This document shows positions 63,617-64,000 of a stretch of 64,000 nucleotides of DNA, one piece after another. The DNA comes from Ciona intestinalis (Eukaryota; Chordata; Ascidiacea; Phlebobranchia; Cionidae). The stretch lies in NCBI RefSeq assembly GCF_000224145.3, contig NC_020173.2:1727435-1791434 (forward strand), written 5' to 3'. Numbering within the stretch: the stretch's first letter is position 1; every line of letters starts with the position of its first letter. The position numbers and the translations under genes were made by a program. The notes under the pieces are model-generated. The model searched no databases. It was not told where the DNA came from and saw nothing but the letters and a program-made list of their open reading frames with translations.

Positions 63617-64000
63617 CTGTAGTGAGGTTGTAAAAAGTTAGGTTTGTTGTTGTTTAAGCATGACGGAGATTGAATTTAAATTATATACCTTTTATATAAT
63701 GTTGTGTCTATGTATTTCTGTTGTACAGAGAGTCAAGCAGACATATTGATTATATATATATATATAGGCTATAAATAAGGTTTACATTGCCATAATGGTG
63801 GAGCTTGAAATATAAAGACGATAGTTGTCGTTTAGTTTGTTCAGTAATAGAAACATAAATTGAGTAATGTACTACACAAAAAATATATAGTAGCTTGGAA
63901 GAAGATGGGACACCTTTAACGCATAATATCCAAGTGTTCTGATCATTTTTTTTCACAATTAACAACGGTCTATGGGAGTCATAAACATACAGTACTATAA
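63617..64000. other. DGK intron reaching the window edge
   Basis: Contains a TATATA microsatellite near 63750 and a MITE cut by the window end. No further DGK exon was seen, so the upstream exons lie outside. Confidence 0.5.
63886..64000 (-). mobile_element. MITE family A copy cut by the window edge
   Basis: AGTAGCTTGGAAGAAGATGG, then ACGCATAATATCCAAGTGTT and CAACGGTCTATGGGAG; the remainder is beyond the window. Confidence 0.8.

Overview
The window is eukaryotic and reads as a compact tunicate genome, most likely Ciona intestinalis/robusta. The genes are chordate orthologues with many short introns (about 50-900 bp), the base composition is A+T rich, and intergenic stretches are mostly below 1.5 kb. 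A short MITE and a tRNA-headed SINE recur throughout. The species call is an inference from gene content and repeats; no database was consulted. One 50-base run of N shows this is a draft assembly.

Layout, left to right (strand in brackets): an orphan exon (+, 647-788); MYD88 (-), with a small membrane-protein ORF just upstream of it (-); an intron-free TTLL9-type tubulin glutamylase (+); an SLC22-type organic ion transporter (+); a tail-anchored Sulfotransfer_4 sulfotransferase (-), with a decayed copy of one of its exons 1.1 kb downstream; CIAO1 (-); three small exons of an unidentified gene (-) beside a cluster of TGACGTCA-like sites; a long gene-poor stretch; an O-fucosyltransferase-like type II membrane enzyme (+); a nebulin-repeat protein without a LIM domain (-); a PX-SH3-SH3-SH3-SH2 adaptor (+); TAPT1 (-); a UBTD1/2 homologue (-); an SLCO/OATP transporter (+); and the 3' part of a diacylglycerol kinase of the delta/eta class (-), whose 5' part lies beyond the right edge.

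I worked out exon structures by hand from GT/AG sites, and every multi-exon gene listed closes in a single reading frame: MYD88 403 aa, SLC22 565 aa, sulfotransferase 247 aa, CIAO1 337 aa, fucosyltransferase 558 aa, nebulin-like 337 aa, PX-SH3-SH2 656 aa, TAPT1 539 aa, UBTD 229 aa, SLCO 716 aa. These are unrelated housekeeping, signalling and transport genes, not one pathway. Gene order shows divergent pairs (small ORF/TTLL9, nebulin-like/PX-SH3-SH2, UBTD/SLCO) and convergent pairs (PX-SH3-SH2/TAPT1, SLCO/DGK).

The dominant non-genic signal is a roughly 190-bp MITE with ~30-bp inverted ends, present in more than 40 copies in two subfamilies. It occupies 9 of the 10 introns of the SLC22 gene, and in several introns its pyrimidine-rich end lies just upstream of the 3' splice site. 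The best candidate for something new is the PX-SH3x3-SH2 protein: a Tks/p47phox-like front half joined in frame to an SH2 domain resembling that of SLP-76/BLNK.
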